Of a DNA stretch of 64,000 nt, positions 1 to 8,083 are shown one piece after another (the first letter of the stretch is position 1; each line of letters starts with the position of its first letter). Source of the DNA: an uncultured Porphyromonadaceae bacterium (GTDB lineage: Bacteria > Bacteroidota > Bacteroidia > Bacteroidales > Muribaculaceae). Position numbers and translations under genes: made by a program. The stretch lies in the NCBI GenBank assembly GCA_947175425.1, contig CAMWMR010000007.1:27373-91372 (forward strand), read 5' to 3'. The notes beneath the pieces were generated by a model that was not told the DNA's origin, searched no databases, and worked only from the letters and a program-made list of their open reading frames with translations.

Positions 1-79
1 TTGCAGTACGGTACGCAATTAATTACTCCTTGAGCCATTAAAACAAACTATATACCATCAATCTAATTCATTTTCCAAA

Positions 80-925
80 ATGAAAAAGCTTATTGTTTTT
101 TTTACTGTTTTGCTTGCGGGCACTGCATTTTTTGCTTGTTCGGATGATCCCGAACCGTTTCCTGCATGCGGTGTCGACGAAGGTGACTCTATTGCTGTTG
201 CCGACCTTGTTGCCGCTTTTAGTTTAGATGAAACTCTCGGTCTAAAGGCCGATGATATAGACACATGGGAAGGTGTGTCGTTTGAATTCGATGCTGTTGA
301 AAAGAAATTCCGTGTTGTAACACTCGAGTTCAAGAAAGCCAATCAACAAAAAGGACTTCCTCTTCCCGGTACAATGGCAAATCTCACTCATTTACGAGAA
401 TTTACGCTAATAGTTGGTAGTTGTATCGGACCGATACTTGACAACTGCATATTTGATCTTCCTTTGGAAAAGCTTACTCTGCGAGGGCAGTATCCTGAAC
501 CGGGTGACAAAAATTTCGAACCCGATAAAGAGACCGGATTGCCCTTTAAACCTATGGGAGAATTGTCAAAAGACGTTGTAAAGCTTAAACCGACAATTAA
601 AGAATTGTGGTTGGAGTTACGCCTCGGTGGCGAGATTCCGGAAGAAATAACTGAATTGGATGCCAAGATAATTCTTGCAGGTAACGCATTTACCGGTAAA
701 GTGCCTCTCTTTGTGCGCGACTGTAAATATCCATTAAATTTGGCTACCTGTCAATTTACAGAGATGGATTGGCGAATTTATAGCGATAATATTGGAAATA
801 TCCCTAAGCTTTATAACAATTACATGACGAGGGATGTCCCCGAAGAAGTTAAAGAGAAATATATGGACGTTTTGCGCTCCGACTATTTCCCGCAATACGA
901 ACTTCCGGTAAATACAGAAGAATAG
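80..925 (+). CDS. Leucine-rich-repeat-like lipoprotein
   Basis: Predicted 281-residue lipoprotein. The signal peptide runs MKKLIVFFTVLLAGTAFFAC, with Cys20 as the likely lipidated residue. It is followed by SDD, which resembles the Bacteroidetes signal for surface display. The C-terminal half (about residues 175-215) contains GEIPEEI and GNAFTGKVP, spaced like a leucine-rich-repeat turn of the plant/receptor type. The middle also has two leucine-rich segments (LTHLREFTL, LPLEKLTLRG). Repeats are few and degenerate, so the LRR call is an inference. The gene lies 26 bp before a second lipoprotein and is probably cotranscribed with it. Base composition looks more AT-rich than the housekeeping genes that follow. 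No enzymatic role can be assigned; a surface binding role is plausible. Confidence 0.75.
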   Translation: MKKLIVFFTVLLAGTAFFACSDDPEPFPACGVDEGDSIAVADLVAAFSLDETLGLKADDIDTWEGVSFEFDAVEKKFRVVTLEFKKANQQKGLPLPGTMANLTHLREFTLIVGSCIGPILDNCIFDLPLEKLTLRGQYPEPGDKNFEPDKETGLPFKPMGELSKDVVKLKPTIKELWLELRLGGEIPEEITELDAKIILAGNAFTGKVPLFVRDCKYPLNLATCQFTEMDWRIYSDNIGNIPKLYNNYMTRDVPEEVKEKYMDVLRSDYFPQYELPVNTEE

Positions 926-951
926 AATATTAATCAATTACATAACATGTT

Positions 952-2682
952 ATGAAAAAGTTTTTGCTTATATTATGTATAGCATGTATAGTGTGTGCAT
1001 GTAATGAAGAACTGCCGGTGAGACAGCCGCTGCAATCTCCAAGCTCAAGGAGCTTTGTAACCCAAGGAACGCAATCAGTTTCCAATCCCGATTTGATTGA
1101 CAATTGGGAAAATGTTAAGGAAATCAAGCTAAACCGCAGTACCGATAATGTGGTGGCTGCCCCATGGGCTGCAGGTACCCAAAGCCCGCTTTCGGAGGCT
1201 TTTCGTACCGATATTAAGAAAGCCAATGGTTGGACAATGCTTTTTCATTCTTTTGAAAAAGTAGGGAAAGACGCAGGACAGAACTATATGTGCTTTTACA
1301 ATTATTTCACCGGAGTACTCAAAGTATTCTATTATTATGAATACAATGTTGGCGCTTCCATGTCGCAGTGGGTATTGAAGTATGACGGTGTAGGATTACT
1401 CCAAGTATTGGATAATCCCGGATTCTATTGCCTTGCCGATGATCAGCCTTCAACGAATACATCCAATACATTGTACCTTTCCAATGAAAGCGGTGTTCAA
1501 AATGGAGCACTGACTCAAGGGTGGAATGGCTTTGAATATCAAGTGCCACGCTATAGTATAAATCAAAAGCCCTTATCATCCTTTTCAATCAATTCGGTGT
1601 CAAGTTTCTATACGAATTACCAATTTGTGGGAAATGCTAAATTTGATACTTCAGGGACTATAACTTCTTTAACAACGCCTCGTCCTCAATCAAGGGCTGG
1701 CGAATCAGAACAAACGGAACAATCAAGTATTTATGCTTTGAATCAGGAGAAAGCCCAAAATCAGGTTAAAAGTTTAGGTGGAGTTATTGAAGTCGGCCAA
1801 CATGTTGCCGAATTCTTTGGCCCGGTAGGAAAGGTTGTTAGTCTTGCCTTGGGTGCAGCCAAAACAATCTTCAAAAAGAGTACGGCAATGGAGTATGTAA
1901 CAGAATCCAATGCTCGTTTCGAAAGTCTCGGTACGATGTCTCTAACAGGGGCCGGCTCTATTCAAATTACAAATAACGTATCACCAATTGCGTTTAATTT
2001 CAGTGATGTCTCAGCTTCAAATGTAGTTGCTTCCGCACAATTGAATTCGTCCGAGCCATTTACATTAGGAGTTTGGACAATTAAGAAGCGTCCCAAGTTG
2101 TATGTAAATCTTATAACACCTGTGACAATGGACCGTATAGACGATTCCAATGAGGATGGTCTTGAGTTCTACGGTACTACTGTCTTTCCAGAGGTTGTTC
2201 GATACGACACTCCCGAAGTTGTGTTTAATCCTATTATCAAGCAGTATATCAAAAGTTACAATGTGTCTGTTAAGTGGGTTGATTACAAGCCTGAAAACGA
2301 GACATATACAAATTATTATAATAATTCTTTCAGAAAGCCTTTTGCTGCTGATAAATTAATAGCAGGAAAGATGCCATATTCGTTATATGAACCGACTGAA
2401 TACAAACAGTCTATATATCGAGTAACATCAATTCGTTCACGCGATGTAGACAGCAACACAAGGTACTACTTTAATTGGAAGAATATTGTTACAGGCAGAA
2501 CAATTGCCTATGTTACAGTTTCAATGAATGTGAACTATTTAGGCAATCAATTTACAATTACTGAAACTCGTCGATATGAACCCGAGCTTGCTGTGGATCC
2601 GGGTTCAAGCATGAACATACTTCACAATCCGCCATATTACTATGTGATAAACAGCGGATTGGATGGTGCTGCGAATTATTAA
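952..2682 (+). CDS. Lipoprotein of unknown function
   Basis: Predicted 576-residue lipoprotein. The signal is MKKFLLILCIACIVCAC, with Cys17 the likely lipid site followed by NEE. I do not recognise the family. The mature part is rich in Ser, Asn, Thr and Tyr. It contains a small-residue/hydrophobic segment near residues 280-305 (VAEFFGPVGKVVSLALGAAK) that could be amphipathic or membrane-interacting. The C-terminal half is beta-rich in appearance, with many alternating Val/Tyr/Thr stretches. It follows the LRR-like lipoprotein by 26 bp and is closed by a strong terminator 28 bp downstream, so the two probably form a bicistronic unit. Codon use appears AT-richer than the flanking rel-to-recQ region, suggesting an accessory locus. 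Confidence 0.75.
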   Translation: MKKFLLILCIACIVCACNEELPVRQPLQSPSSRSFVTQGTQSVSNPDLIDNWENVKEIKLNRSTDNVVAAPWAAGTQSPLSEAFRTDIKKANGWTMLFHSFEKVGKDAGQNYMCFYNYFTGVLKVFYYYEYNVGASMSQWVLKYDGVGLLQVLDNPGFYCLADDQPSTNTSNTLYLSNESGVQNGALTQGWNGFEYQVPRYSINQKPLSSFSINSVSSFYTNYQFVGNAKFDTSGTITSLTTPRPQSRAGESEQTEQSSIYALNQEKAQNQVKSLGGVIEVGQHVAEFFGPVGKVVSLALGAAKTIFKKSTAMEYVTESNARFESLGTMSLTGAGSIQITNNVSPIAFNFSDVSASNVVASAQLNSSEPFTLGVWTIKKRPKLYVNLITPVTMDRIDDSNEDGLEFYGTTVFPEVVRYDTPEVVFNPIIKQYIKSYNVSVKWVDYKPENETYTNYYNNSFRKPFAADKLIAGKMPYSLYEPTEYKQSIYRVTSIRSRDVDSNTRYYFNWKNIVTGRTIAYVTVSMNVNYLGNQFTITETRRYEPELAVDPGSSMNILHNPPYYYVINSGLDGAANY

Positions 2683-2710
2683 GATTGATTATATTTCAGT
2701 AGTGAAAGAG

Positions 2711-2743
2711 AGCGGGGTGCGTTGTGAGACGCGCCCCGCTTTT
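2711..2743 (+). terminator. Intrinsic terminator after the lipoprotein pair
   Basis: AGCGGGGTGCG (2711-2721) pairs with CGCGCCCCGCT (2730-2740) in an 11-bp stem with one G-T pair and an 8-base loop, followed by TTTT. It ends the plus-strand lipoprotein transcript just before the convergent thioredoxin-like gene. Confidence 0.85.
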
Positions 2744-2796
2744 CGGTTAAACAACAGTAAATTCAAACGCGCCTGAGCGCGGAATGGTATGTGTTT

Positions 2797-3105
2797 TTAA
2801 ATAAAATCGCGAACCATATGTTCAAGTTCTCCAAAAGGCTTTGCTCCGCTGTCTTTCCAAGCAACTGCGCCGTCCTTGAAGAGGACGTAGGTAGGATAGG
2901 AATCTACCTTATATGCTTTCATAAGGTCTTGATTGGCCGTGCCGTCAACGGCAACTACATTAGCTTTGTCGGCCAGGCGCTGACGGAGCTGTTCCAAAGT
3001 GGCGAGCGACTCCTCGCATTTTGCGCATCCGGGGCGATAGAACTCCACAAGAGTGGGTTTTGCCTCGGCCAAGAGTTGCGAAAGATTTATATTGTTAGGT
3101 GTCAT
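2797..3105 (-). CDS. Thioredoxin-like protein with CAKC motif
   Basis: A 102-residue thioredoxin-fold protein with no signal peptide. The redox motif is PGCAKC near residues 25-30, in place of the canonical WCGPC. The cis-proline region YPTYVLF is intact, so the fold and a dithiol-disulfide activity are plausible. It lies 22 bp downstream of a canonical thioredoxin gene on the same strand and is probably cotranscribed with it. The Lys in the dipeptide and the Pro-Gly-Cys start set it apart from ordinary thioredoxin and may shift its redox potential or partner choice. That is inference. It could also work as a glutaredoxin-like or NrdH-like reductant; the substrate cannot be read from sequence. 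Confidence 0.85.
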   Translation of the reverse strand: MTPNNINLSQLLAEAKPTLVEFYRPGCAKCEESLATLEQLRQRLADKANVVAVDGTANQDLMKAYKVDSYPTYVLFKDGAVAWKDSGAKPFGELEHMVRDFI

Positions 3106-3127
3106 AATAATCGGAATTTACAATAAA

Positions 3128-3445
3128 TTAAAATTCATCGCTTTTTGTTTTCTGATGGTCGCGAATGCGCTGTTCCAGTTCTTCGGCCGACTGCACGCCG
3201 ACAGTACGCCACACCGCCTCGCCGTTTTTGAACAGAATCAAGGTAGGCACCGATCGCACATTGTACTGTGCAGCGAGGCGCTGTTCCTTGTCGATGTCCA
3301 CTTTGAGGATGTTTGCCATGTCGCCGACACGCTGTTTAACCTCTTCGAGTATAGGGCCTTGCACACGGCACGGGCCGCACCAGGTTGCGAAAAAATCTAC
3401 CAAAGTAGGTTTGTTTTGCTGAATAAGTTCGTTGAAATCGCTCAT
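3128..3445 (-). CDS. Thioredoxin
   Basis: A 105-residue cytoplasmic thioredoxin with the canonical active site TWCGPC (about residues 21-26) in the usual FFATWCGPC context, and the cis-proline stretch VRSVPTLILF. Length and motif order match classical TrxA. By family it reduces disulfides in ribonucleotide reductase, methionine sulfoxide reductase and peroxiredoxins, using thioredoxin reductase. The gene heads a two-gene minus-strand unit with the CAKC thioredoxin-like protein. No clear TAnnTTTG promoter was found upstream; the nearest candidate (3460-3467) reads TAACTTTA on the minus strand and is one base off consensus. Confidence 0.92.
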   Translation of the reverse strand: MSDFNELIQQNKPTLVDFFATWCGPCRVQGPILEEVKQRVGDMANILKVDIDKEQRLAAQYNVRSVPTLILFKNGEAVWRTVGVQSAEELEQRIRDHQKTKSDEF

Positions 3446-3751
3446 ATGTGGATGTGTTATAAAGTTACTTAGTCAATAGAGAAAACGAACGAAGTATCTT
3501 AAAAGTTCAAAGTATCGGAAACTGTTTAAAATTCATATTACTTTGCTTTTGAGAGTCTTGTCGGTGTCTTTTTGTTTATTCTTCATTTTGTGGCTACAGC
3601 TGCGGTCTCTCATCACAAACAAAAATCCATGCGGCAAACCCTCTCAAAAACTGCATCATAATAAATTTAAACAGTTTCTTAAAAAACTTGCATTTTTCAA
3701 GGGAAATTCCTATTTTTGTAGTTAATTGCGCTTATTAAACACTGCGGTACT
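3446..3751. other. Intergenic region between divergent trx and rel
   Basis: This 306-bp AT-rich gap separates the divergent thioredoxin and rel genes. The right part carries the rel promoter (3688-3718). The middle contains a possible 60-codon reading frame (3543-3725) with a hydrophobic N-terminus, but it has no recognisable homology or start signal and runs into the rel promoter. I do not call it a gene. No stable hairpin, riboswitch or tRNA fold was seen. Confidence 0.6.
3688..3718 (+). promoter_or_regulatory. Bacteroidetes-type promoter for rel
   Basis: TTG at 3688-3690, 20 bases, then TATTTTTG at 3711-3718, matching the TTTG / TAnnTTTG consensus. The rel start codon is 33 bp further on. 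Confidence 0.7.
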
Positions 3752-6022
3752 ATGGAAACAACAGTTATGCCCAATCCCCGTGAAGATGACAAGATGATAG
3801 AGGCTGCCTATGGCGAGCTTCTGGAGGGTTATCTACGCAGCAATCACCGTAAAAAAGTTGAGATAATAGAGCGAGCCTTCAAGTTTGCGCGGGAGGCTCA
3901 CCGTGGTGTGCGGCGTCGGTCGGGCGAGCCGTATATAATGCATCCCATAGCCGTGGCTCGCATAGTATCGCAGGAAATAGGGCTTGGTTCCACAAGCATT
4001 TGTGCTGCGCTGCTGCACGATGTTGTTGAGGATACCGAGTATACCGTTGAGGATATAGAGCAGAACTTCGGGGCCAAGATAGCGCAGTTGGTTGAAGGGC
4101 TAACCAAAATTTCGGGCGGTATTTTCGGCGACAAGGCCTCGGTGCAGGCCGAGAATTTCCGCAAGCTGCTGCTTACCATGAGCGAGGATATTCGCGTTGT
4201 GCTTATCAAAATGGCCGACCGCCTGCACAACATGCGCACTCTGGGCTCGATGGCTCCCAACAAGCGCTATAAAATTGCCGGCGAAACCTTGTATATATAC
4301 GCTCCGTTGGCGCATCGTCTTGGCTTGTTTGCAATTAAGACAGAGCTTGAGGATTTGAGTTTCAAGCATGAGCATCCCGATATTTACGACGAAATAGAGC
4401 GAAAAATACGGCAGACACAGGAGCGCCGCACAATGGTGTACTCCGATTTTTCGCTGCCCATAAAGGAAAAACTGGACAGCCTTGGAATTAAATACGAGGC
4501 AAAGGCAAGGCTCAAGAGTATTTATTCCATATATAAAAAAATGGAGGCCAAGCACCTGCCCTTTGAGGAGGTTTACGACCTCTATGCCATGCGTATTGTT
4601 TTCGACTGCGAGGACCAGAGCATGGAAAAAAGCATTTGCTGGAATATCTACTCGGCTATAACCGACCTTTATCAGCTTCATCCGGGGCGTACGCGCGACT
4701 GGATTGTCACTCCCAAGGCTAACGGTTACCAGGCGCTTCACCTCACCGTAATGGGTCCCGACGGCAACTGGATTGAGGTGCAGATACGCTCGCGGCGAAT
4801 GGACGAGATTGCCGAAAAAGGCTTTGCCGCCCACTGGAAGTATAAAATCGGCGAAGGCGACGAGGAATCGGAGCTTAACGCGTGGCTAAAGACTATTAAG
4901 GATATTTTGGACAATCCCGAACCGAGTGCAATAGATTTTTTGAGTACGCTGAAACTCAATCTGTTTGCATCGGAAATTGTGGTTTTTACGCCTGCCGGCG
5001 AACTTGTTACGCTCCCCTCGGGGGCTACCGTGCTCGACCTTGCTTTCGAGCTTCATTCCGAGCTTGGCCTGCATTGTATTGCCGCAAAGGTAAACCACAA
5101 GCTCATGCCTCTGCACTGCGAGCTAAAGAGCGGCGACCAGGTGGAAATCCTCACGTCCAAAAATCAGGTGCCCCAGGCCGAGTGGGAGAGTTTTCTTGTA
5201 ACGGCCAAGGCTCGTACGCGCCTGCGCAAGGGCTTGCGCGCCATGCGTCAGCCGCTTATCGCGCAAGGACGTGAAATGCTTGCCAGGTGGCTTGAGGAAA
5301 ACGATATACCCGACACCAACCTTGTAATTACCAAGCTGCAGGGCCTTTGCCATGTGGGTAATCGCGACGATTTGTGCATGCAGCTTGCTTCGGAGGAAAT
5401 TGTGCTGGGCGATTTTCTGTTGAAACCGCTTCGCAAGGCTGCCGCGCTGCCCGTGCAATCGTCGGGACTGTTCTCCAAAATTGTTGCCATAGGCAAAAAA
5501 GTAACCGCAACGGTAACGCCCTCGTCCAAGGAAAAAGAGCTTCCTGCGCCGGAAGTCAAGCCTGTAAATACCAAGCAGATATATCGCCTGTGTACAACTC
5601 CCGACGGTTCCAATTTCCGCTTTGCCGAGTGCTGCTCGCCCATTCCCGGCGATGATGTAATGGGCTTTGTGGCCGATGACGGCATGGTTGAGATTCATGC
5701 GCTTGACTGTCCGAGGGCACAGGTGCTCAAAGCCGGTTTCGGCTCGAGCATAGTGGCCACCGAATGGGCCACCGACGGCGATATACGCTTCCTTGCCCAT
5801 GTGCGCGTTGAAGGTATCGACCGCCACGGCATTCTGCAGGACATTACTTTGCTCATATCCACGCACATGGGAATTGACATGCGCAAGCTCACAATCGAGG
5901 CAAAGGCCGAGGTGTTCGAGGCCGACCTGTGGGTGCGCGTGTGCGATGCCGATGTTGTAAACGACCTTTGCCGCCGAATCAAAGCGATTGACGGCGTTAC
6001 TTCCTCTACACGTATAGTTTGA
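3752..6022 (+). CDS. rel: Bifunctional (p)ppGpp synthetase/hydrolase Rel
   Basis: A 756-residue long RelA/SpoT homologue, the usual length for a bifunctional enzyme. Domains in order: HD hydrolase (about 35-190, with HD at residues 89-90 in LLHDVVEDTEY), synthetase (about 240-370), TGS (about 405-465) and a C-terminal ACT domain (about 685-756). The synthetase motif that separates enzyme types reads RTRDWIVTPK. This is a basic R-x-R-D variant of the RxKD form found in bifunctional Rel/SpoT, not the acidic ExDD of RelA. The intact HD motif supports hydrolysis. It makes and degrades the stringent-response alarmone at the ribosome. The next gene, a PgpH-type phosphodiesterase, starts 3 bp after its stop. 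An internal Met at residue 6 is an alternative start. Confidence 0.96.
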   Translation: METTVMPNPREDDKMIEAAYGELLEGYLRSNHRKKVEIIERAFKFAREAHRGVRRRSGEPYIMHPIAVARIVSQEIGLGSTSICAALLHDVVEDTEYTVEDIEQNFGAKIAQLVEGLTKISGGIFGDKASVQAENFRKLLLTMSEDIRVVLIKMADRLHNMRTLGSMAPNKRYKIAGETLYIYAPLAHRLGLFAIKTELEDLSFKHEHPDIYDEIERKIRQTQERRTMVYSDFSLPIKEKLDSLGIKYEAKARLKSIYSIYKKMEAKHLPFEEVYDLYAMRIVFDCEDQSMEKSICWNIYSAITDLYQLHPGRTRDWIVTPKANGYQALHLTVMGPDGNWIEVQIRSRRMDEIAEKGFAAHWKYKIGEGDEESELNAWLKTIKDILDNPEPSAIDFLSTLKLNLFASEIVVFTPAGELVTLPSGATVLDLAFELHSELGLHCIAAKVNHKLMPLHCELKSGDQVEILTSKNQVPQAEWESFLVTAKARTRLRKGLRAMRQPLIAQGREMLARWLEENDIPDTNLVITKLQGLCHVGNRDDLCMQLASEEIVLGDFLLKPLRKAAALPVQSSGLFSKIVAIGKKVTATVTPSSKEKELPAPEVKPVNTKQIYRLCTTPDGSNFRFAECCSPIPGDDVMGFVADDGMVEIHALDCPRAQVLKAGFGSSIVATEWATDGDIRFLAHVRVEGIDRHGILQDITLLISTHMGIDMRKLTIEAKAEVFEADLWVRVCDADVVNDLCRRIKAIDGVTSSTRIV

Positions 6023-6025
6023 CGT

Positions 6026-8056
6026 ATGGACAATAAAAACAAAGGAATTCTGCAAAAAATTCTTGTGGCGCTCGCCGCTACAATTATAATTGTATATTTT
6101 TATCCTCACCCCGAGGCCAACCGCTACAATTACGAGACCGGGCGCCCGTGGAATTATACCAAGCTGATAGCTCCGTTCGACATTCCCATTCATCCCGACT
6201 CGGCAACGCTTGAAGCTGCCCGCGATACTCTGAACTCGCGCTTCGTGCCTATTTTTACGTTTAACCAGCTTATTATCGATACCATTGTGGAGCGTCTCCC
6301 CGATGCTCCGGGCACGAACCTTAAATCGCGCCTCGGCTCGGAGCTGCGCAAAATCTACTCCACCGGCGTTGTGGACATGCACACAATGGAACAGATAAAC
6401 TCGGGACGACTGCCAAAGGTGCGCCTGCTGAACAAAAATGTGCTCAGCGATATGTCCACGGCAGGTATGTCGTCGCCGCGCGATGTGTATCTAATGCTCG
6501 ATTCGGTGCTTACCGACAGCACCATGCACCAGTATTTTGTCCGTGCCAATCTTCACAACATTTTGCGGCCCAACTACACGCGCGATGAGGAGGAGAGCCG
6601 CCGGCACTACGAGTACGATTATTTAACCCTCACCGCCGACCGAGGCATAATCCTGCAGGGACAGACCATTATAGACAAAGGTGCCATTATTACCTCGCAG
6701 GATTTTACGAACCTACGTACCTACGAGAGCATGCTCGCGCAGCTGAACACCAATCAGAACCAGAGCAAGCTGCTCATGCTTGCGGGGCAGGCGGTGTATG
6801 TTGGGCTCCTGCTTGCGGCGCTCATGCTGTACTTCTATTTCTTTGTTCCGTCCATTTTCTCCAATATTCGTGCGCTGGTGTATATGTACACCCTTGTCAC
6901 GCTGTTCTTCCTCATAGCAGCCGCGCTCAACTATTTTGTTGCGCAGGGCATATATATAGCCCCCATGATGATAGTGCCCATTCTTGTGCTTGTATTTTTT
7001 GACGGGCGCACGGCACTGTTTGTATCCATAACCCTTGCGCTGGTGTGCGCCGGCATAACGGCGTTTGCGCTGGAATATCTGCTGCTTCAGTTCTGCGCCT
7101 GCTGTGCCACGGTGTACTCGTTGCGCGAGCTTTCGCGCCGTGCCCAGTTGTTGCGCACCTCTCTTGTTGTGGCGCTTGCCTATGTGGCGGCTTATGTGGG
7201 ACTGGACTTGCTTATGAACGGCTCCTTCGACGGTGTTACCTGGCGAATGATTGTTTTCCTTTGTGTTAATGCCGCCCTCACGTCCATGGCATATATATTG
7301 ATGTCGGCTGCCGAGCGTATATTCGGATTCATGTCGGTTGTTACGCTTGTAGAGCTCGCCGATATCAATGCCCCGCTGCTCATGCGGCTGTCCAACGAGT
7401 GCCCCGGCACTTTCCAGCATGCCATTGCGGTGAGCAATCTTGCCTGTGACGCCGCCCAGAAAATCGGCGCCAATGTTCAGCTTGTGCGTGCCGGCACGCT
7501 GTACCACGATGTGGGCAAGCTTGCCAATCCGGCGTTTTTTACCGAAAACCAGCACGGCGTGAATCCCCACGACGCACTGCCTCCCGAGCGCAGCGCCGAA
7601 ATTGTGATAAACCATGTGTCGGACGGTCTTGCCCTTGCCGAACGCGCCGGCCTCCCCGAGGTGATACGCGATTTCATACGCGAGCACCACGGTGCGGGAA
7701 TGGCCAAGTACTTCTACATTACCTATTGCGCCAAGCATCCCGGCGAGGATGTGGACAAAAAGCCGTTTACATATCCCGGCCCCAATCCCCGCAGCCGCGA
7801 AACATCGCTGCTCATGATGGCCGATGCCGTGGAAGCCGCCAGCCGCTCGCTGAAAGACCACACCCGCGAGGCCATTGCCGAACTTGTGAATAAAATTATC
7901 GACGGACAGATTGCCGAGGGACTTCACAACGAATCAACCCTCGAGTTCCGCGATATTGCCCGCATTAAGGAAGCGTTTATAAAACGTCTCATGACAATTT
8001 ACCATTCCCGCATAGCATATCCGGTTATGCAGCGCCCCGAAGGCAACACACAATAA
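6026..8056 (+). CDS. pgpH: 7TM-HD phosphodiesterase, PgpH family
   Basis: A 676-residue membrane protein with the architecture of PgpH/YqfF. One N-terminal membrane segment (about 9-24) is followed by a long extracytoplasmic 7TMR-HDED region (about 30-245), a seven-helix membrane block (about 250-425) and a cytoplasmic HD domain (about 460-650). Metal and catalytic residues are visible: His465 in GTFQHAIAV, His494-Asp495 in LYHDVGKL, and REHHG further on. Characterised family members hydrolyse c-di-AMP to pApA; that substrate is carried over from the family. It begins 3 bp after rel, implying cotranscription and probably translational coupling. In some Gram-positive bacteria ppGpp inhibits this enzyme class, which makes the pairing notable. 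Confidence 0.9.
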   Translation: MDNKNKGILQKILVALAATIIIVYFYPHPEANRYNYETGRPWNYTKLIAPFDIPIHPDSATLEAARDTLNSRFVPIFTFNQLIIDTIVERLPDAPGTNLKSRLGSELRKIYSTGVVDMHTMEQINSGRLPKVRLLNKNVLSDMSTAGMSSPRDVYLMLDSVLTDSTMHQYFVRANLHNILRPNYTRDEEESRRHYEYDYLTLTADRGIILQGQTIIDKGAIITSQDFTNLRTYESMLAQLNTNQNQSKLLMLAGQAVYVGLLLAALMLYFYFFVPSIFSNIRALVYMYTLVTLFFLIAAALNYFVAQGIYIAPMMIVPILVLVFFDGRTALFVSITLALVCAGITAFALEYLLLQFCACCATVYSLRELSRRAQLLRTSLVVALAYVAAYVGLDLLMNGSFDGVTWRMIVFLCVNAALTSMAYILMSAAERIFGFMSVVTLVELADINAPLLMRLSNECPGTFQHAIAVSNLACDAAQKIGANVQLVRAGTLYHDVGKLANPAFFTENQHGVNPHDALPPERSAEIVINHVSDGLALAERAGLPEVIRDFIREHHGAGMAKYFYITYCAKHPGEDVDKKPFTYPGPNPRSRETSLLMMADAVEAASRSLKDHTREAIAELVNKIIDGQIAEGLHNESTLEFRDIARIKEAFIKRLMTIYHSRIAYPVMQRPEGNTQ

Positions 8057-8083
8057 GCCTGCTGTGTAAACGTTATATTTTTG

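Noticed and set aside
3543..3725. Possible 60-codon plus-strand gene before rel
   Set aside because: It runs through the rel promoter, has no homology I recognise and no supporting start context.
5123..6382. 419-codon open frame antisense to rel and pgpH
   Set aside because: It lies entirely opposite two strongly conserved genes, has no family match and reflects their codon bias.
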